NCBI GenBank assembly: GCA_965278985.1
Contig: OZ257131.1
Span: 3,782,001-3,846,000 of the forward strand
Source: CAISIP01 sp965278985
GTDB taxonomy: Bacteria > Pseudomonadota > Gammaproteobacteria > Burkholderiales > Burkholderiaceae_C
DNA: 64,000 nucleotides
Direction: 5' to 3'
Shown here: in pieces, positions 35,302 to 43,689 of the stretch
Numbering within the stretch: the stretch's first letter is position 1
Layout: every line of letters starts with the position of its first letter
Made by a program: the position numbers and the translations under genes
The notes under the pieces: generated by a model
The model's database searches: none
What the model saw: the letters and a program-made list of their open reading frames with translations, nothing else
What the model was told of the DNA's origin: nothing

Positions 35302-36419
35302 GTGGGCACCACCCGTCCGCGCGCGAGCCAGGCCTCGAAGGGGCCGCGCCACTGCAGTGCTTCGAGCCGACGCGCAGCCAGCAGGCCCGCGACCCAGACT
35401 CCGAGCCCCCAGGCCCAGCCCGCCACCAGCGGCAATGGCCAGCCCAGGCCCGCACCGCTGAACAGCAGCACGCACAACACCGAATGCAGCAGGTACAGGC
35501 TCAAGGTCCGCCGGCCCAACGGCACGAGCGAACCCACCCAGCGCCCCGGATGGAGGACGGCCCACGCCACCAGCGACACCGTCAACCACCAGCCCAGAAT
35601 GGGCGCAACGGTCAGGTACAGGCTGGTCTGGAACTCGTCGTGGCGCAGCACCGCCGCCGTCAGGCCGACGGCATACACCGCGTTCAGCACCAGCCCCACC
35701 GGCAGGCAACACTGCAACCATCGGCGCCACAACGGCTGCCACCGCCTGTGGGCCAACATCCGCAAACGTGCGGCGAGCATTCCCGCCAGCATCGCCACGC
35801 GCAGGATCGGCAGGACCAGGACAAGGGCCGCGATCTGCGAGGTGAAGTACGCGCTGCCGTTCAGCCACACCTGTGGGGGCCATGACGTGGTGCGGTCGAA
35901 GCTGGCGGTGGCATCCGAGAGGTCGGCATTCAGCGAAAACGCTCCTACCAGAAGCAGGTTGGCCACCACGGCCAGCACCGCCCATCCGCAGGCACGGTGC
36001 AACCGGCGGCGCAACGCACCGGGCCGTTCATGCGTATGGCGCAGCAGCCAGAGGCCACACACGGCATACATCGTCAGGATGTCCCCGAAATAGACCAACG
36101 CGCCATGCAACACCCCCAATACCAACAGCCGCCGCATGCGACGCCGTGCATCCAGCGGCGCCGTACCACGGCGCTGCGCGGCCATCACCAGACCCGCCCC
36201 GAACAGGAACGCCAGCAAAGGATAGGCCTTGCCATGCAACAGGAAAGCTGCCAGCGCATGTGCGCCGATGGCCGCCATGCCAGGCTCCGGCAGTCCCAAC
36301 GGCGGCCCCGAGGGCGCTACCGTGTAGGAAACGGCATTCACCACGATCACCCCGACCATCGCCAGGGCCCGCAGCGCATCGGGCAGCGGCGCACGGCCCA
36401 GCCCGAGAGCAGGATGCAC
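35298..36419 (-). CDS. DUF418 multi-pass membrane protein
   Basis: About 373 residues with some ten hydrophobic segments. PDALRALAMVGVIVVNAVSY near the N-terminus matches the DxxRGxAxxGIxxVN pattern of the YeiB/DUF418 group. The C-terminal half has VPLGRRTLSLYLLHSVLCVLLF, another hallmark. These proteins are thought to be acyltransferase-like, but the substrate is unknown. Probable start is GTG 36417-36419, 17 bases after proS; the frame is open further up but would run through proS. It is coupled to the transglycosylase gene. Confidence 0.8.
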   Translation of the reverse strand: MHPALGLGRAPLPDALRALAMVGVIVVNAVSYTVAPSGPPLGLPEPGMAAIGAHALAAFLLHGKAYPLLAFLFGAGLVMAAQRRGTAPLDARRRMRRLLVLGVLHGALVYFGDILTMYAVCGLWLLRHTHERPGALRRRLHRACGWAVLAVVANLLLVGAFSLNADLSDATASFDRTTSWPPQVWLNGSAYFTSQIAALVLVLPILRVAMLAGMLAARLRMLAHRRWQPLWRRWLQCCLPVGLVLNAVYAVGLTAAVLRHDEFQTSLYLTVAPILGWWLTVSLVAWAVLHPGRWVGSLVPLGRRTLSLYLLHSVLCVLLFSGAGLGWPLPLVAGWAWGLGVWVAGLLAARRLEALQWRGPFEAWLARGRVVPT

Positions 36420-36435
36420 GCTGCTGCCCGCCGTG

Positions 36436-38193
36436 TCAGGCCTTCCGGCCCACGCCAAGCCGGCTCTGCAGATGGGCCAGCACATCGCCTGCGGGCACCT
36501 TGGTGGCGGCCGCATCGCGGCGGTGCTGGTATTCCAACTGGCCCTCCTTGAGGCCGCGGTCGCCGATGGTGATGCGGTGGGGCACCCCGATCAGCTCCCA
36601 GTCCGCGAACATCGCGCCGGGGCGTTCCCCGCGGTCGTCCAGGATCACGTCGATACCGGCCTCCAGCAGCTCAGCATAGAGCTTCTCGCCGGCAGCCTTC
36701 ACTTCCGGGCTGCGGTCCGGGCCAATGGGGCACACCACCACGGTGAAGGGCGCGATGGCGTCGGGCCAGATGATGCCGCGCTCGTCATGGTTCTGCTCGA
36801 TGGCCGCCGCCGGCAGGCGCGTGATGCCGATGCCGTAACAGCCCATCTCCATGAACTGCGGCTTGCCGTTGGTGTCCAGGAAGGTCGCGTTCATGGCCCG
36901 GCTGTACTTGGTGCCCAGGTAGAAGATATGGCCGATCTCGATGCCACGCTCGATGGCGAGCAGGCCCTTGCCGTCCGGCGAGGGATCGCCCGCCACCACG
37001 TTGCGCACGTCCGCCACCAGGTCGGGCTCGGGCAGGTCGCGGCCCCAGTTCACGCCGGTGTAGTGGAAATCGGGCACGTTGGCGCCGCAGATCCAGTCGG
37101 TCATGGCCGCCACCTCGCGGTCGGCCACCACCTTCACGGGCTTGCGCAGGTTGATGAGCCCCAGGTAGCCGGGCTGGCAGCCGAAGTGCTCCATGATCTC
37201 GTCGAGCGTGGCAAAGCGGAAGCCGTTCTCCATGCCCGCCAGCTTGCCCACCTTGACCTCGTTCATCTCGTGGTCGCCACGCACCATCAGCAGCCAGACC
37301 TGGACCTTGACGATGGCGCCTTTCTCATCCTTCTGCTCCGTGGCCAGCACCAGGGACTTCACCGTCTGCTGCAGCGGCACGTTGAGGTACTTCGCCACAT
37401 CGGCACAGGTGCTCTTGCCGGGCGTGGCGGTCTGCGCCAGGGCCTGGGTCGGTGCCGCGCGCGGACCGGCGGGGGCCAAGGCCTCGGCCTTTTCCATGTT
37501 GGCAGCGTAGTCGCTCTCGGGGCTGTAGACGATGGCGTCCTCGCCGGTGGCCGCGATGACCTGGAACTCCTCGCTCAGGTCCCCGCCGATGGCGCCACTG
37601 TCGGCTGCCACGGCGCGGTACTGCAGGCCGAAGCGGTCGAAGATGCGCCGGTAGGCCTTCGCCATGACCGCGTAACTGGCCTTGGCGGCTTCGGGATCGC
37701 GGTCGAAGCTGTAGGCATCCTTCATGATGAACTCACGCCCCCGCATGAGGCCGAAGCGCGGACGGCGCTCGTCGCGGAACTTGGTCTGGATCTGGTACAG
37801 GTTGACCGGCAGCTGCTTGTAGCTCTTGATGTCCTGGCGCGCGATGTCGGTCACCACCTCCTCGCTGGTGGGCTGCACGATGTAGTCGCGCTCGTGGCGG
37901 TCCTTGATGCGCAGCAGCTCAGGGCCCATCTTCTCGAAGCGCCCGCTCTCCTGCCACAGCTCGGCGGGCTGGACCACGGGCATCACGACCTCCACCGCAC
38001 CGGCCCGGTTCATCTCCTCGCGCACGATGGCCTCGACCTTGCGGATCACGCGCAGCCCCATGGGCATGTAGCTGTAGATGCCGGCGCCGAGTTTCTTGAT
38101 CATGCCCGCGCGGGTCATCAGGCGATGGCTGGCCACTTCGGCATCGGCCGGAGCCTCCTTGAGGGTCGAGATATAGAACTGGGATGCTTTCAT
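36436..38193 (-). CDS. proS: Prolyl-tRNA synthetase (bacterial type, with editing domain)
   Basis: Charges tRNA-Pro. The 585-residue length includes the insertion editing domain of the long bacterial ProRS between motifs 2 and 3. The N-terminus MKASQFYISTLKEAPADAEVASHRLM and motif 2 QTKFRDERRPRFGLMRGREFIMKD are diagnostic; GIGITRLPAAAIEQNHDERGI is motif 3. It diverges from rppH with a 95-base gap. The window also encodes its substrate tRNA-Pro(CGG), at 43690. Confidence 0.97.
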   Translation of the reverse strand: MKASQFYISTLKEAPADAEVASHRLMTRAGMIKKLGAGIYSYMPMGLRVIRKVEAIVREEMNRAGAVEVVMPVVQPAELWQESGRFEKMGPELLRIKDRHERDYIVQPTSEEVVTDIARQDIKSYKQLPVNLYQIQTKFRDERRPRFGLMRGREFIMKDAYSFDRDPEAAKASYAVMAKAYRRIFDRFGLQYRAVAADSGAIGGDLSEEFQVIAATGEDAIVYSPESDYAANMEKAEALAPAGPRAAPTQALAQTATPGKSTCADVAKYLNVPLQQTVKSLVLATEQKDEKGAIVKVQVWLLMVRGDHEMNEVKVGKLAGMENGFRFATLDEIMEHFGCQPGYLGLINLRKPVKVVADREVAAMTDWICGANVPDFHYTGVNWGRDLPEPDLVADVRNVVAGDPSPDGKGLLAIERGIEIGHIFYLGTKYSRAMNATFLDTNGKPQFMEMGCYGIGITRLPAAAIEQNHDERGIIWPDAIAPFTVVVCPIGPDRSPEVKAAGEKLYAELLEAGIDVILDDRGERPGAMFADWELIGVPHRITIGDRGLKEGQLEYQHRRDAAATKVPAGDVLAHLQSRLGVGRKA

Positions 38194-38229
38194 GGGGGCG
38201 TCGCGACACGGGGACAAGCCGGTGGTCAC

Positions 38230-38259
38230 TTGCTGCGCCGCGAAGGCGCTGTGCATAAT
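38230..38259 (+). promoter_or_regulatory. Candidate sigma-70 promoter for rppH
   Basis: TTGCTG (38230-38235) and CATAAT (38254-38259) are separated by 18 bases, placing the transcription start about 22 bases before the rppH ATG. Two mismatches in the -35 box and one in the -10 box leave this moderately supported. Confidence 0.4.
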
Positions 38260-38288
38260 GGCCACAGTTCAAAAATTGGGGTCTGATT

Positions 38289-38945
38289 ATGCTTGACCGC
38301 GATGGCTTCAGGCCTAACGTCGGCATCGTCCTGCTCAACCAGCGCAACCAGGTTTTCTGGGGCAAACGTATACGCACGCACTCGTGGCAGTTCCCGCAGG
38401 GTGGCATTGACCGGGGGGAAACTCCTGAACAAGCCATGTTCCGCGAGCTGCACGAAGAAGTGGGGCTCCAGCCGGAGCACGTGAGCATCGTGGCCCGCAC
38501 ACGCGACTGGTTGCGTTATGAGGTGCCGGACCGCTACATCCGCCGCGACGCGCGCGGCCACTACAAAGGCCAGAAACAGATCTGGTACCTGCTGCAATTG
38601 GTGGGTTACGACTGGAACCTGAACCTGCGTGCCACCAGCCATCCGGAGTTCGACGCCTGGCGCTGGAACGACTACTGGGTGCCGCTGGACATGGTGGTGG
38701 AGTTCAAGCGCGGTGTGTACGAGATGGCGCTGACCGAGCTGTCACGCTTCCTGCCACGCCACGATGGCCGCAACCGCTATCTGCGGCACGGCACGCGGGG
38801 GCGTGAGCATGACCACGGCCTGCCTACCGGGCCGGGTGAATTGCATATGCCCCACCACTTCGAGTTGCCGCCCGGTGCCTGTTTCGAGCAGCCGCCCTCC
38901 ACGATCCCCGAAACCGGTATGCAGGAACAGACGCGTGTGGAATAG
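38289..38945 (+). CDS. rppH: RNA pyrophosphohydrolase
   Basis: Removes pyrophosphate from the 5' end of mRNA, starting RNase E-dependent decay. The 218 residues begin MLDRDGFRPNVGIVLLN. The Nudix box spans residues 38-59 (GGIDRGETPEQAMFRELHEEVG), and FRPNVGIV, WQFPQGG and GQKQIWYLL are RppH features. It is about 40 residues longer than the E. coli enzyme, with a His/Pro-rich C-terminal tail. It overlaps the start of the next gene. Confidence 0.95.
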   Translation: MLDRDGFRPNVGIVLLNQRNQVFWGKRIRTHSWQFPQGGIDRGETPEQAMFRELHEEVGLQPEHVSIVARTRDWLRYEVPDRYIRRDARGHYKGQKQIWYLLQLVGYDWNLNLRATSHPEFDAWRWNDYWVPLDMVVEFKRGVYEMALTELSRFLPRHDGRNRYLRHGTRGREHDHGLPTGPGELHMPHHFELPPGACFEQPPSTIPETGMQEQTRVE

Positions 38946-39447
38946 ATCTCTGGCACAGGCCTTCGTGGCAGGATGCCTTGCAGTTTCGGGCCTGGCACAC
39001 GGGCAATTGGTGGAGGTCGATCCGGACTGGAAAGAATCCGAAGTGCCACCGCCACCGCCCTTCAAGACCCAAAAGCTGATTCCGATCGAGATGCCGCCCG
39101 CGATGAGCCTGCGTTATGGCATCGATCCCGATACGGTGCGGATGACGAACGATGGCATCGTCCGCTACGTGATGGTTGCCACGTCCCCCGACGGGGCCGT
39201 CAATGCCAACTACGAAGCCATCCGCTGCGCCACGGCCGAGTACCGCAACTATGCGCGGCAGTCGGGCGGGGACAAGTGGAACGCGGAAAAGGATTCTCAA
39301 TGGATTGCGCTGGAGCGCCAACCGCGCACGCTGCATGCCTTGCTGCTGGCTCGCCAGGGCCTGTGCAACGGCAAGGCGCCTGCCGCCAGTGACGCGGCCA
39401 GCCTGGTACGCCGGATGAAGAATCCGCCCAGAGACAGCAACCAGTAG
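38935..39447 (+). CDS. CNP1-like secreted protein
   Basis: A 170-residue protein with a signal peptide (MWNRSLAQAFVAGCLAVSGLAHG, then QLVEVD) and a mature part resembling the CNP1-like family: DPDWKESEVPPPPPF, VRYVMVATSPDGAVNANYEAIRC, and RHG-free ARQGLCNGKAP near the end. Two cysteines could form a periplasmic disulfide. The GTG start, with AGGA nine bases upstream, overlaps the last codons of rppH. Its function is unknown; the name comes from a neisserial cryptic protein family. Confidence 0.8.
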   Translation: MWNRSLAQAFVAGCLAVSGLAHGQLVEVDPDWKESEVPPPPPFKTQKLIPIEMPPAMSLRYGIDPDTVRMTNDGIVRYVMVATSPDGAVNANYEAIRCATAEYRNYARQSGGDKWNAEKDSQWIALERQPRTLHALLLARQGLCNGKAPAASDAASLVRRMKNPPRDSNQ

Positions 39448-39476
39448 TCCACAGCGCACCGGCTGGTGCGCGTGGA
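39448..39476. terminator. Hairpin between convergent CNP1-like gene and proB
   Basis: A 12-bp stem with a single bulged A: TCCAC plus GCGCACC pairs with GGTGCGC plus GTGGA around a GGCT loop. It starts directly after the CNP1-like stop codon and ends five bases before the proB stop. It could act in both directions, although neither side has a T-run. Confidence 0.55.
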
Positions 39477-39481
39477 ACCGC

Positions 39482-40618
39482 CTACCGTGTCAGCACCAGG
39501 TTGTCCCGGTGCACCATCTCCGGCTCGGCCACGTACCCGAGCACGCGTTCGAACTCACTGGACGGTTTGCGGCAGATGAGCCGTGCCTCGGAACTGGAGT
39601 AGTTGGCCAGCCCGCGTGCGATCTCCACGCCGGAAGGCTCGCGCACGGCGATCACGTCCCCGCGCGAGAAGTCGCCTTCCACGCTGGTCATGCCGATGGG
39701 CAGCAGGCTCTTGCCGGCCTCGCGCAGCTTGGACGCCGCACCGGCATCCACCGTGACCGAGCCGCGCAGTTGCAGGTGGTCGGCGATCCACTGCTTGCGT
39801 GCCTGCTGCTTCTGCGTCTGCGCCACCAGCAAGGTGCCGATGGATACGCCGGCGCACAGGCGAGGCAACACGTCGGCCTCGCGGCCCCAGGCAATCACGG
39901 TCGATGCGCCGGAGCCTGCGGCGCGCTTGGCGGCCAGGATTTTGGTGATCATGCCGCCACGCCCGATGCTGCTGCCCGCGCCCCCGGCCATCACCTCCAG
40001 CGCAGGGTCCCCGGCACGGGCCACGTCCACGAAGGTCGCGGACGGGTCCTTGCGCGGGTCGGCCGTGTACAGCCCCTTCTGGTCCGTCAGGATCACCAGC
40101 GCATCGGCCTCGATCAGGTTCGCGACCAGCGCCCCCAAGGTGTCGTTGTCACCGAACTTGATCTCATCGTTGACGACGGTGTCGTTCTCGTTGATGACTG
40201 GCACCACACCGAGCTTGAGCAGGGTCAGCAGCGTGGAGCGCGCATTCAGGTACCGCTCGCGGTCCGCGAGATCGCCATGGGTCAGCAGCACCTGCGCGCT
40301 GTGCAGGCCCTGCGCGCGCAGCTTGGACTCGTACATCTGCGCCAGGCCCATCTGCCCCACGGCGGCCGCGGCCTGCAACTCGTGGACCTCGTGCGGACGT
40401 GACTTCCAACCCAGCCGCTTCATGCCTTCGGCGATCGCGCCGCTGGAGACCATCACGACCTCGCGGCCCTCGCGGATCAGCAAGCCCAGCTGCCGACTCC
40501 ATTCTTCGATGGCCGCCTCGTCCAACCCGCGCCCTTCGTTGGTGACCAGGCTCGACCCCACCTTGACGACGATGCGGCGCGCGTCCTTGAATACGTTCGT
40601 GGAGGGCTCAACGGTCAT
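39482..40618 (-). CDS. proB: Glutamate 5-kinase (with PUA domain)
   Basis: Phosphorylates glutamate in the first step of proline synthesis. 378 residues: an amino-acid-kinase domain (VVKVGSSLVTN, VSSGAIAEGM, VINENDTVVNDEIKFGDND, GSSIGRGGMITKI) and a C-terminal PUA domain from about residue 285 (GSVTVDAGAASKLREAG). It follows obgE after 74 bases, the usual rplU-rpmA-obg-proB order of proteobacteria. The proA gene is not in this window. Confidence 0.96.
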   Translation of the reverse strand: MTVEPSTNVFKDARRIVVKVGSSLVTNEGRGLDEAAIEEWSRQLGLLIREGREVVMVSSGAIAEGMKRLGWKSRPHEVHELQAAAAVGQMGLAQMYESKLRAQGLHSAQVLLTHGDLADRERYLNARSTLLTLLKLGVVPVINENDTVVNDEIKFGDNDTLGALVANLIEADALVILTDQKGLYTADPRKDPSATFVDVARAGDPALEVMAGGAGSSIGRGGMITKILAAKRAAGSGASTVIAWGREADVLPRLCAGVSIGTLLVAQTQKQQARKQWIADHLQLRGSVTVDAGAASKLREAGKSLLPIGMTSVEGDFSRGDVIAVREPSGVEIARGLANYSSSEARLICRKPSSEFERVLGYVAEPEMVHRDNLVLTR

Positions 40619-40692
40619 GCTGGGAAGTCGTGTCGATGGGACGCAGCGGGCGGGATCACCACGCCCGACGGAGCGATGTGGAACAGGTGGCG

Positions 40693-41766
40693 TCAGGCGC
40701 CACCACGATCGGCGGCGAAGCGCGGGTCGATCACCTCGGGCTCCTGCTCTGCTTTCTGTTCGGACTGGATGTGCTGGTAGACGGCCTTCACCAGTGCCTC
40801 GCAGCCCTCCCGGCTCAGCGCGGAGATCTCGAACACCGGCCCCTTGAATTTGAAGCGCTTCACAAAGGCCTTCACCAGCGCTGCGCGCTGGTCCACCGCC
40901 ACCATGTCGAGCTTGTTGAGCACCAGCCAGCGCGGCTTGCGGTAAAGCCCATCGTCGTATTTCTTGAGTTCACCCACGATGGCCACGGCCTGGGCCACCG
41001 GATCGATGCTGTCGTCGAAGGGGGCCATGTCCACCACGTGCAGCAGCAGGCGCGTGCGTTGCAGATGGCGCAGGAACAGATGGCCCAGGCCGGCACCTTC
41101 GGAAGCGCCTTCGATCAGCCCCGGAAGATCCGCCACGACGAAGCTCTGCTCCGGGCCCACACGCACCACCCCCAGTTGGGGATGCAGCGTGGTGAAGGGG
41201 TAGTCGGCGATCCGCGGACGGGCGTTGGAAATGGCCGAGATCAGCGTGGATTTGCCTGCATTGGGCATGCCCAGCAGCCCCACATCGGCCAGCACCTTGA
41301 GCTCGAGCTTCAAATTGCGGCGCTCACCGGGCCAGCCCGGCGTTTTCTGGCGCGGCGCCCGGTTGATCGCGCTCTTGAAACGCAGGTTGCCGAAGCCGCC
41401 ATCGCCGCCCTTGGCAATGGTGATCTGCTCGTCCGGCTGCAGGAGCTCGAACAGCACCTCGCCGGTATCGGCATCGCTGATGATCGTTCCCACCGGCATC
41501 TTGAGCGTGATGTCCTCGCCCGCAGCGCCGAACATGTCCGAGCCCATGCCGTGCTGGCCACGCTTGGCGTGGTGCTTGCGCGAGAAACGGTAGTCGACCA
41601 GCGTGTTCAGGCTGGCATCCGCCACCGCGAAAACGTGGCCACCCCGCCCGCCATCCCCCCCGTTGGGCCCGCCGAACTCCTTGTACTTCTCGTGCCGAAA
41701 CGAGACACAGCCCGCCCCACCATCGCCTGCGGCAATGTCGATAAAGGCTTCGTCTACGAATTTCAT
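40693..41766 (-). CDS. obgE: Obg-family GTPase ObgE/CgtA
   Basis: A ribosome-associated GTPase of 357 residues. The N-terminal glycine-rich Obg fold (AGDGGAGCVSFRHEKY, GGPNGGDGGRGG) is followed by the G domain: G1 GMPNAGKST, G3 DLPGLIEGA and G4 LNKLDM. It acts in 50S assembly and stress control. An intrinsic terminator lies between rpmA and this gene, so obgE may depend on readthrough or its own promoter in the 144-base gap. Confidence 0.96.
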   Translation of the reverse strand: MKFVDEAFIDIAAGDGGAGCVSFRHEKYKEFGGPNGGDGGRGGHVFAVADASLNTLVDYRFSRKHHAKRGQHGMGSDMFGAAGEDITLKMPVGTIISDADTGEVLFELLQPDEQITIAKGGDGGFGNLRFKSAINRAPRQKTPGWPGERRNLKLELKVLADVGLLGMPNAGKSTLISAISNARPRIADYPFTTLHPQLGVVRVGPEQSFVVADLPGLIEGASEGAGLGHLFLRHLQRTRLLLHVVDMAPFDDSIDPVAQAVAIVGELKKYDDGLYRKPRWLVLNKLDMVAVDQRAALVKAFVKRFKFKGPVFEISALSREGCEALVKAVYQHIQSEQKAEQEPEVIDPRFAADRGGA

Positions 41767-41860
41767 GGTGGTTGGGAAGTGGATCGTGGCACCGCCATGG
41801 CGTGTACATCGTCTCGATGCCTGCCGCCGGCCGCCCGTCGCCTTGCGACAGCTTTATAAA

Positions 41861-41888
41861 CGAAAAACCCCGCGCACTGCGCAGGGTT
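41861..41888 (-). terminator. Rho-independent terminator after rpmA
   Basis: On the minus strand AACCCTGCGC and GCGCGGGGTT form a 10-bp stem (one G-U pair) with a 3-base loop, followed by TTTTT running into CG. It starts 22 bases after the rpmA stop. This is the clearest intrinsic terminator in the window, and it separates rplU-rpmA from obgE. Confidence 0.85.
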
Positions 41889-41910
41889 CCGAGGGGGTCG
41901 CCAGCAGCAA

Positions 41911-42168
41911 TCAGGCTGCCGTGACGTGCACCATGTGCTTGTTGAGCGCGCCCTTGACGGAGAAGGACACCTTGCCTTCCGTCAGTGCGAACAGGGTGTG
42001 GTCCTTGCCCACGCCCACGTTGGTGCCCGCATGGAAACGCGTGCCGCGTTGGCGCACGATGATCGCACCTGCGCTGACGTCCTGGCCACCAAACACCTTG
42101 ACCCCGAGCATCTTGGGCTTGGAATCACGTCCGTTGCGCGTAGAGCCGCCGCCTTTTTTCTGTGCCAT
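41911..42168 (-). CDS. rpmA: 50S ribosomal protein L27
   Basis: 85 residues: MAQKKGGGSTRNGRDS, then KVFGGQDVSAGAIIVRQRGTRFHAGTNVGVGKDHTLFAL, all canonical for bL27. Its N-terminal tail reaches the peptidyl-transferase centre; no cleavable N-terminal extension is present. It starts 54 bases after rplU and ends at a strong terminator. Confidence 0.97.
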   Translation of the reverse strand: MAQKKGGGSTRNGRDSKPKMLGVKVFGGQDVSAGAIIVRQRGTRFHAGTNVGVGKDHTLFALTEGKVSFSVKGALNKHMVHVTAA

Positions 42169-42222
42169 GTGAGTTTCTCCAGTCTGGCTGGCCCGCACAC
42201 CCTGCGCGGGCCGGATTGACCA

Positions 42223-42534
42223 TCAGCCGGCGATGGCGCCGATCTGCAGTTCGGTGAACTGCTGGCGATGGCCCTGGCGCTTCTGGTAGTGCTTGCGACG
42301 GCGCATCTTGAAGATGCGCACCTTGTCGTGCTTGCCATGCGCCACCACTGTGGCTGTTACTGTTGCACCGGACACCAAGGGCGTGCCGACCTTCAGTTCT
42401 GCGCCGTTTCCGACAGCCAGAACCTGATCGATCACGATTTCCTGGCCTACGTCCGCAGCAATCTGTTCTACTTTGATTTTTTCGCCAGCAGCAACACGGT
42501 ATTGTTTGCCGCCGGTTTTTATGACCGCGTACAT
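42223..42534 (-). CDS. rplU: 50S ribosomal protein L21
   Basis: 103 residues, MYAVIKTGGKQYRVAAGEKIKVEQI, with the basic KMRRRKHYQKRQGHRQQFTELQI tail that contacts 23S rRNA. It is first in the rplU-rpmA transcript, with a good sigma-70 promoter about 50 bases upstream. The 45-base leader begins with an inverted repeat. Confidence 0.97.
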   Translation of the reverse strand: MYAVIKTGGKQYRVAAGEKIKVEQIAADVGQEIVIDQVLAVGNGAELKVGTPLVSGATVTATVVAHGKHDKVRIFKMRRRKHYQKRQGHRQQFTELQIGAIAG

Positions 42535-42555
42535 GTTGACCTCTCGAAGAGAAAG

Positions 42556-42579
42556 CTTCGCAGACGGATTTCCGCGAAG
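42556..42579 (-). promoter_or_regulatory. Stem-loop at the predicted 5' end of the rplU mRNA
   Basis: CTTCGC (42556-42561) and GCGAAG (42574-42579) form a perfect 6-bp stem around 12 bases that include the palindrome GGATTTCC. The promoter at 42586-42614 predicts transcription starting at about 42579, so the hairpin would sit at the very 5' end of the mRNA. It could protect the transcript or serve autogenous control. Confidence 0.45.
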
Positions 42580-42585
42580 CCCGCG

Positions 42586-42614
42586 AGCATAGCATTTCGT
42601 GAGGACATGGTCAA
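42586..42614 (-). promoter_or_regulatory. Sigma-70 promoter of rplU-rpmA
   Basis: On the minus strand the -35 box is TTGACC (42614-42609), the spacer is 17 bases, and the -10 box is TATGCT (42591-42586). Five of six and four of six bases match consensus. The predicted start leaves a leader of about 45 bases before the rplU ATG. Confidence 0.75.
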
Positions 42615-42632
42615 CGTCCCCGCCTTGACCAT
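42607..42632. repeat. Perfect inverted repeat between divergent rplU and ispB promoters
   Basis: ATGGTCAA (42607-42614) and TTGACCAT (42625-42632) are perfect 8-base inverted arms with a 10-base spacer. The left arm contains the rplU -35 box; the right arm contains a TTGACC that could be the ispB -35 box. It is either a dimeric-protein operator or a consequence of two back-to-back -35 boxes. Confidence 0.6.
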
Positions 42633-42649
42633 CCCTGCGTTTCTATAAT
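42625..42649 (+). promoter_or_regulatory. Candidate promoter of ispB with short spacer
   Basis: A perfect TATAAT (42644-42649) is preceded by TTGACC (42625-42630), but the spacer is only 13 bases instead of 16-18, so the -35 box may not be used as such. Transcription would start about 20 bases before the ispB TTG. Confidence 0.45.
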
Positions 42650-42676
42650 CTGCGCCTTCCCGACGCCGAACCCATC

Positions 42677-43663
42677 TTGCAAGCCTCCCCCGCCCACTCC
42701 GCCCCCGCCCTGCTGTCGGTCATCGCTGCGGACATGCAGGAGGTCGACAAGGTGATCTCCGAGCGACTGCACTCCGGCGTCCCGCTGGTGGGCCAGGTCT
42801 CGCAGTACATCATCGCCGCCGGCGGCAAACGGCTACGGCCCGCGCTGCTGCTGCTGAGCTGTGGCGCGCTGGGTTGCACCGATCCCATGCGCTTCAACCT
42901 GGCGGCGGTCGTCGAGTTCATCCACACCGCCACCCTGCTGCACGACGATGTGGTCGATGAGTCCGGCCTGCGCCGCGGCAACCCCACGGCCAACGCCCGG
43001 TTCGGCAACCCCGCCAGCGTCCTGGTGGGCGATTTCCTGTACTCCCGCGCCTTCCAGATGATGGTCGAGGCCAGGAACATGCGCATCATGGAAGTGCTGG
43101 CCGATGCCACCAACGTGATCGCCGAAGGCGAAGTCCTGCAGCTGATGAACATGCACAACGCCAGCCTGGACGAGGCCGGCTACCTGCACGTGATCCGCTC
43201 CAAGACCGCCAAGCTCTTCGAGGCCAGCGCCCGTGTGGGCGCCCTGCTGGCCGGCGTGCCGGCCGCGCTGGAGGAAGCCTGCGCGCAGTACGGCCAGGCA
43301 CTGGGCACGGCCTTCCAGGTCATCGACGACGTGCTGGACTATGCCGGCGACGCCAGCGTGATGGGCAAGAGCCTCGGGGACGACCTGCGCGAGGGCAAGG
43401 CCACGCTGCCATTGATCGCCGCCATGCAGCGCGGTACGGCCGAACAGAAAGCACTGGTGCAATCGGCCATCGAAACGGGTTCCGTGGACCTGCTCCCCCA
43501 GGTCATCGCCATCGTGAAGGGCACGGGCGCCCTGGACGTCGCACGCCAGGCCGCGGCAGACGAAGCACAGCGGGCCATGGCCGCCGCCCGCCTGCTGCCC
43601 GAGGGGGCGCATACAACGTGTTTGCTACAATTGGCGAGTCGACTTTTGGAGCGGGACAACTGA
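42677..43663 (+). CDS. ispB: Polyprenyl (octaprenyl) diphosphate synthase
   Basis: Makes the isoprenoid side chain of ubiquinone. Up to 328 residues with both Asp-rich motifs: DDVVDES (first) and DDVLDYAGD (second). GGKRLRPALLLLSC lies near the start. The probable start is TTG 42677, with no clear Shine-Dalgarno sequence; an ATG at 42734 would trim the N-terminus by 19 residues. Chain length cannot be read from sequence alone, though C8 is usual in this lineage. It diverges from rplU as in many proteobacteria. Confidence 0.94.
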   Translation: MQASPAHSAPALLSVIAADMQEVDKVISERLHSGVPLVGQVSQYIIAAGGKRLRPALLLLSCGALGCTDPMRFNLAAVVEFIHTATLLHDDVVDESGLRRGNPTANARFGNPASVLVGDFLYSRAFQMMVEARNMRIMEVLADATNVIAEGEVLQLMNMHNASLDEAGYLHVIRSKTAKLFEASARVGALLAGVPAALEEACAQYGQALGTAFQVIDDVLDYAGDASVMGKSLGDDLREGKATLPLIAAMQRGTAEQKALVQSAIETGSVDLLPQVIAIVKGTGALDVARQAAADEAQRAMAAARLLPEGAHTTCLLQLASRLLERDN

Positions 43664-43679
43664 CATCGTCAGTCGCTCC
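43648..43679. repeat. Nested hairpin at the end of ispB
   Basis: An outer stem GGAGCG/CGCTCC encloses an inner stem CTGAC/GTCAG with a 3-base loop, overlapping the ispB stop codon and ending 11 bases before tRNA-Pro. There is no T-run; it may be a processing signal freeing the tRNA from an ispB transcript. Confidence 0.45.
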
Positions 43680-43689
43680 GGACCACCAT

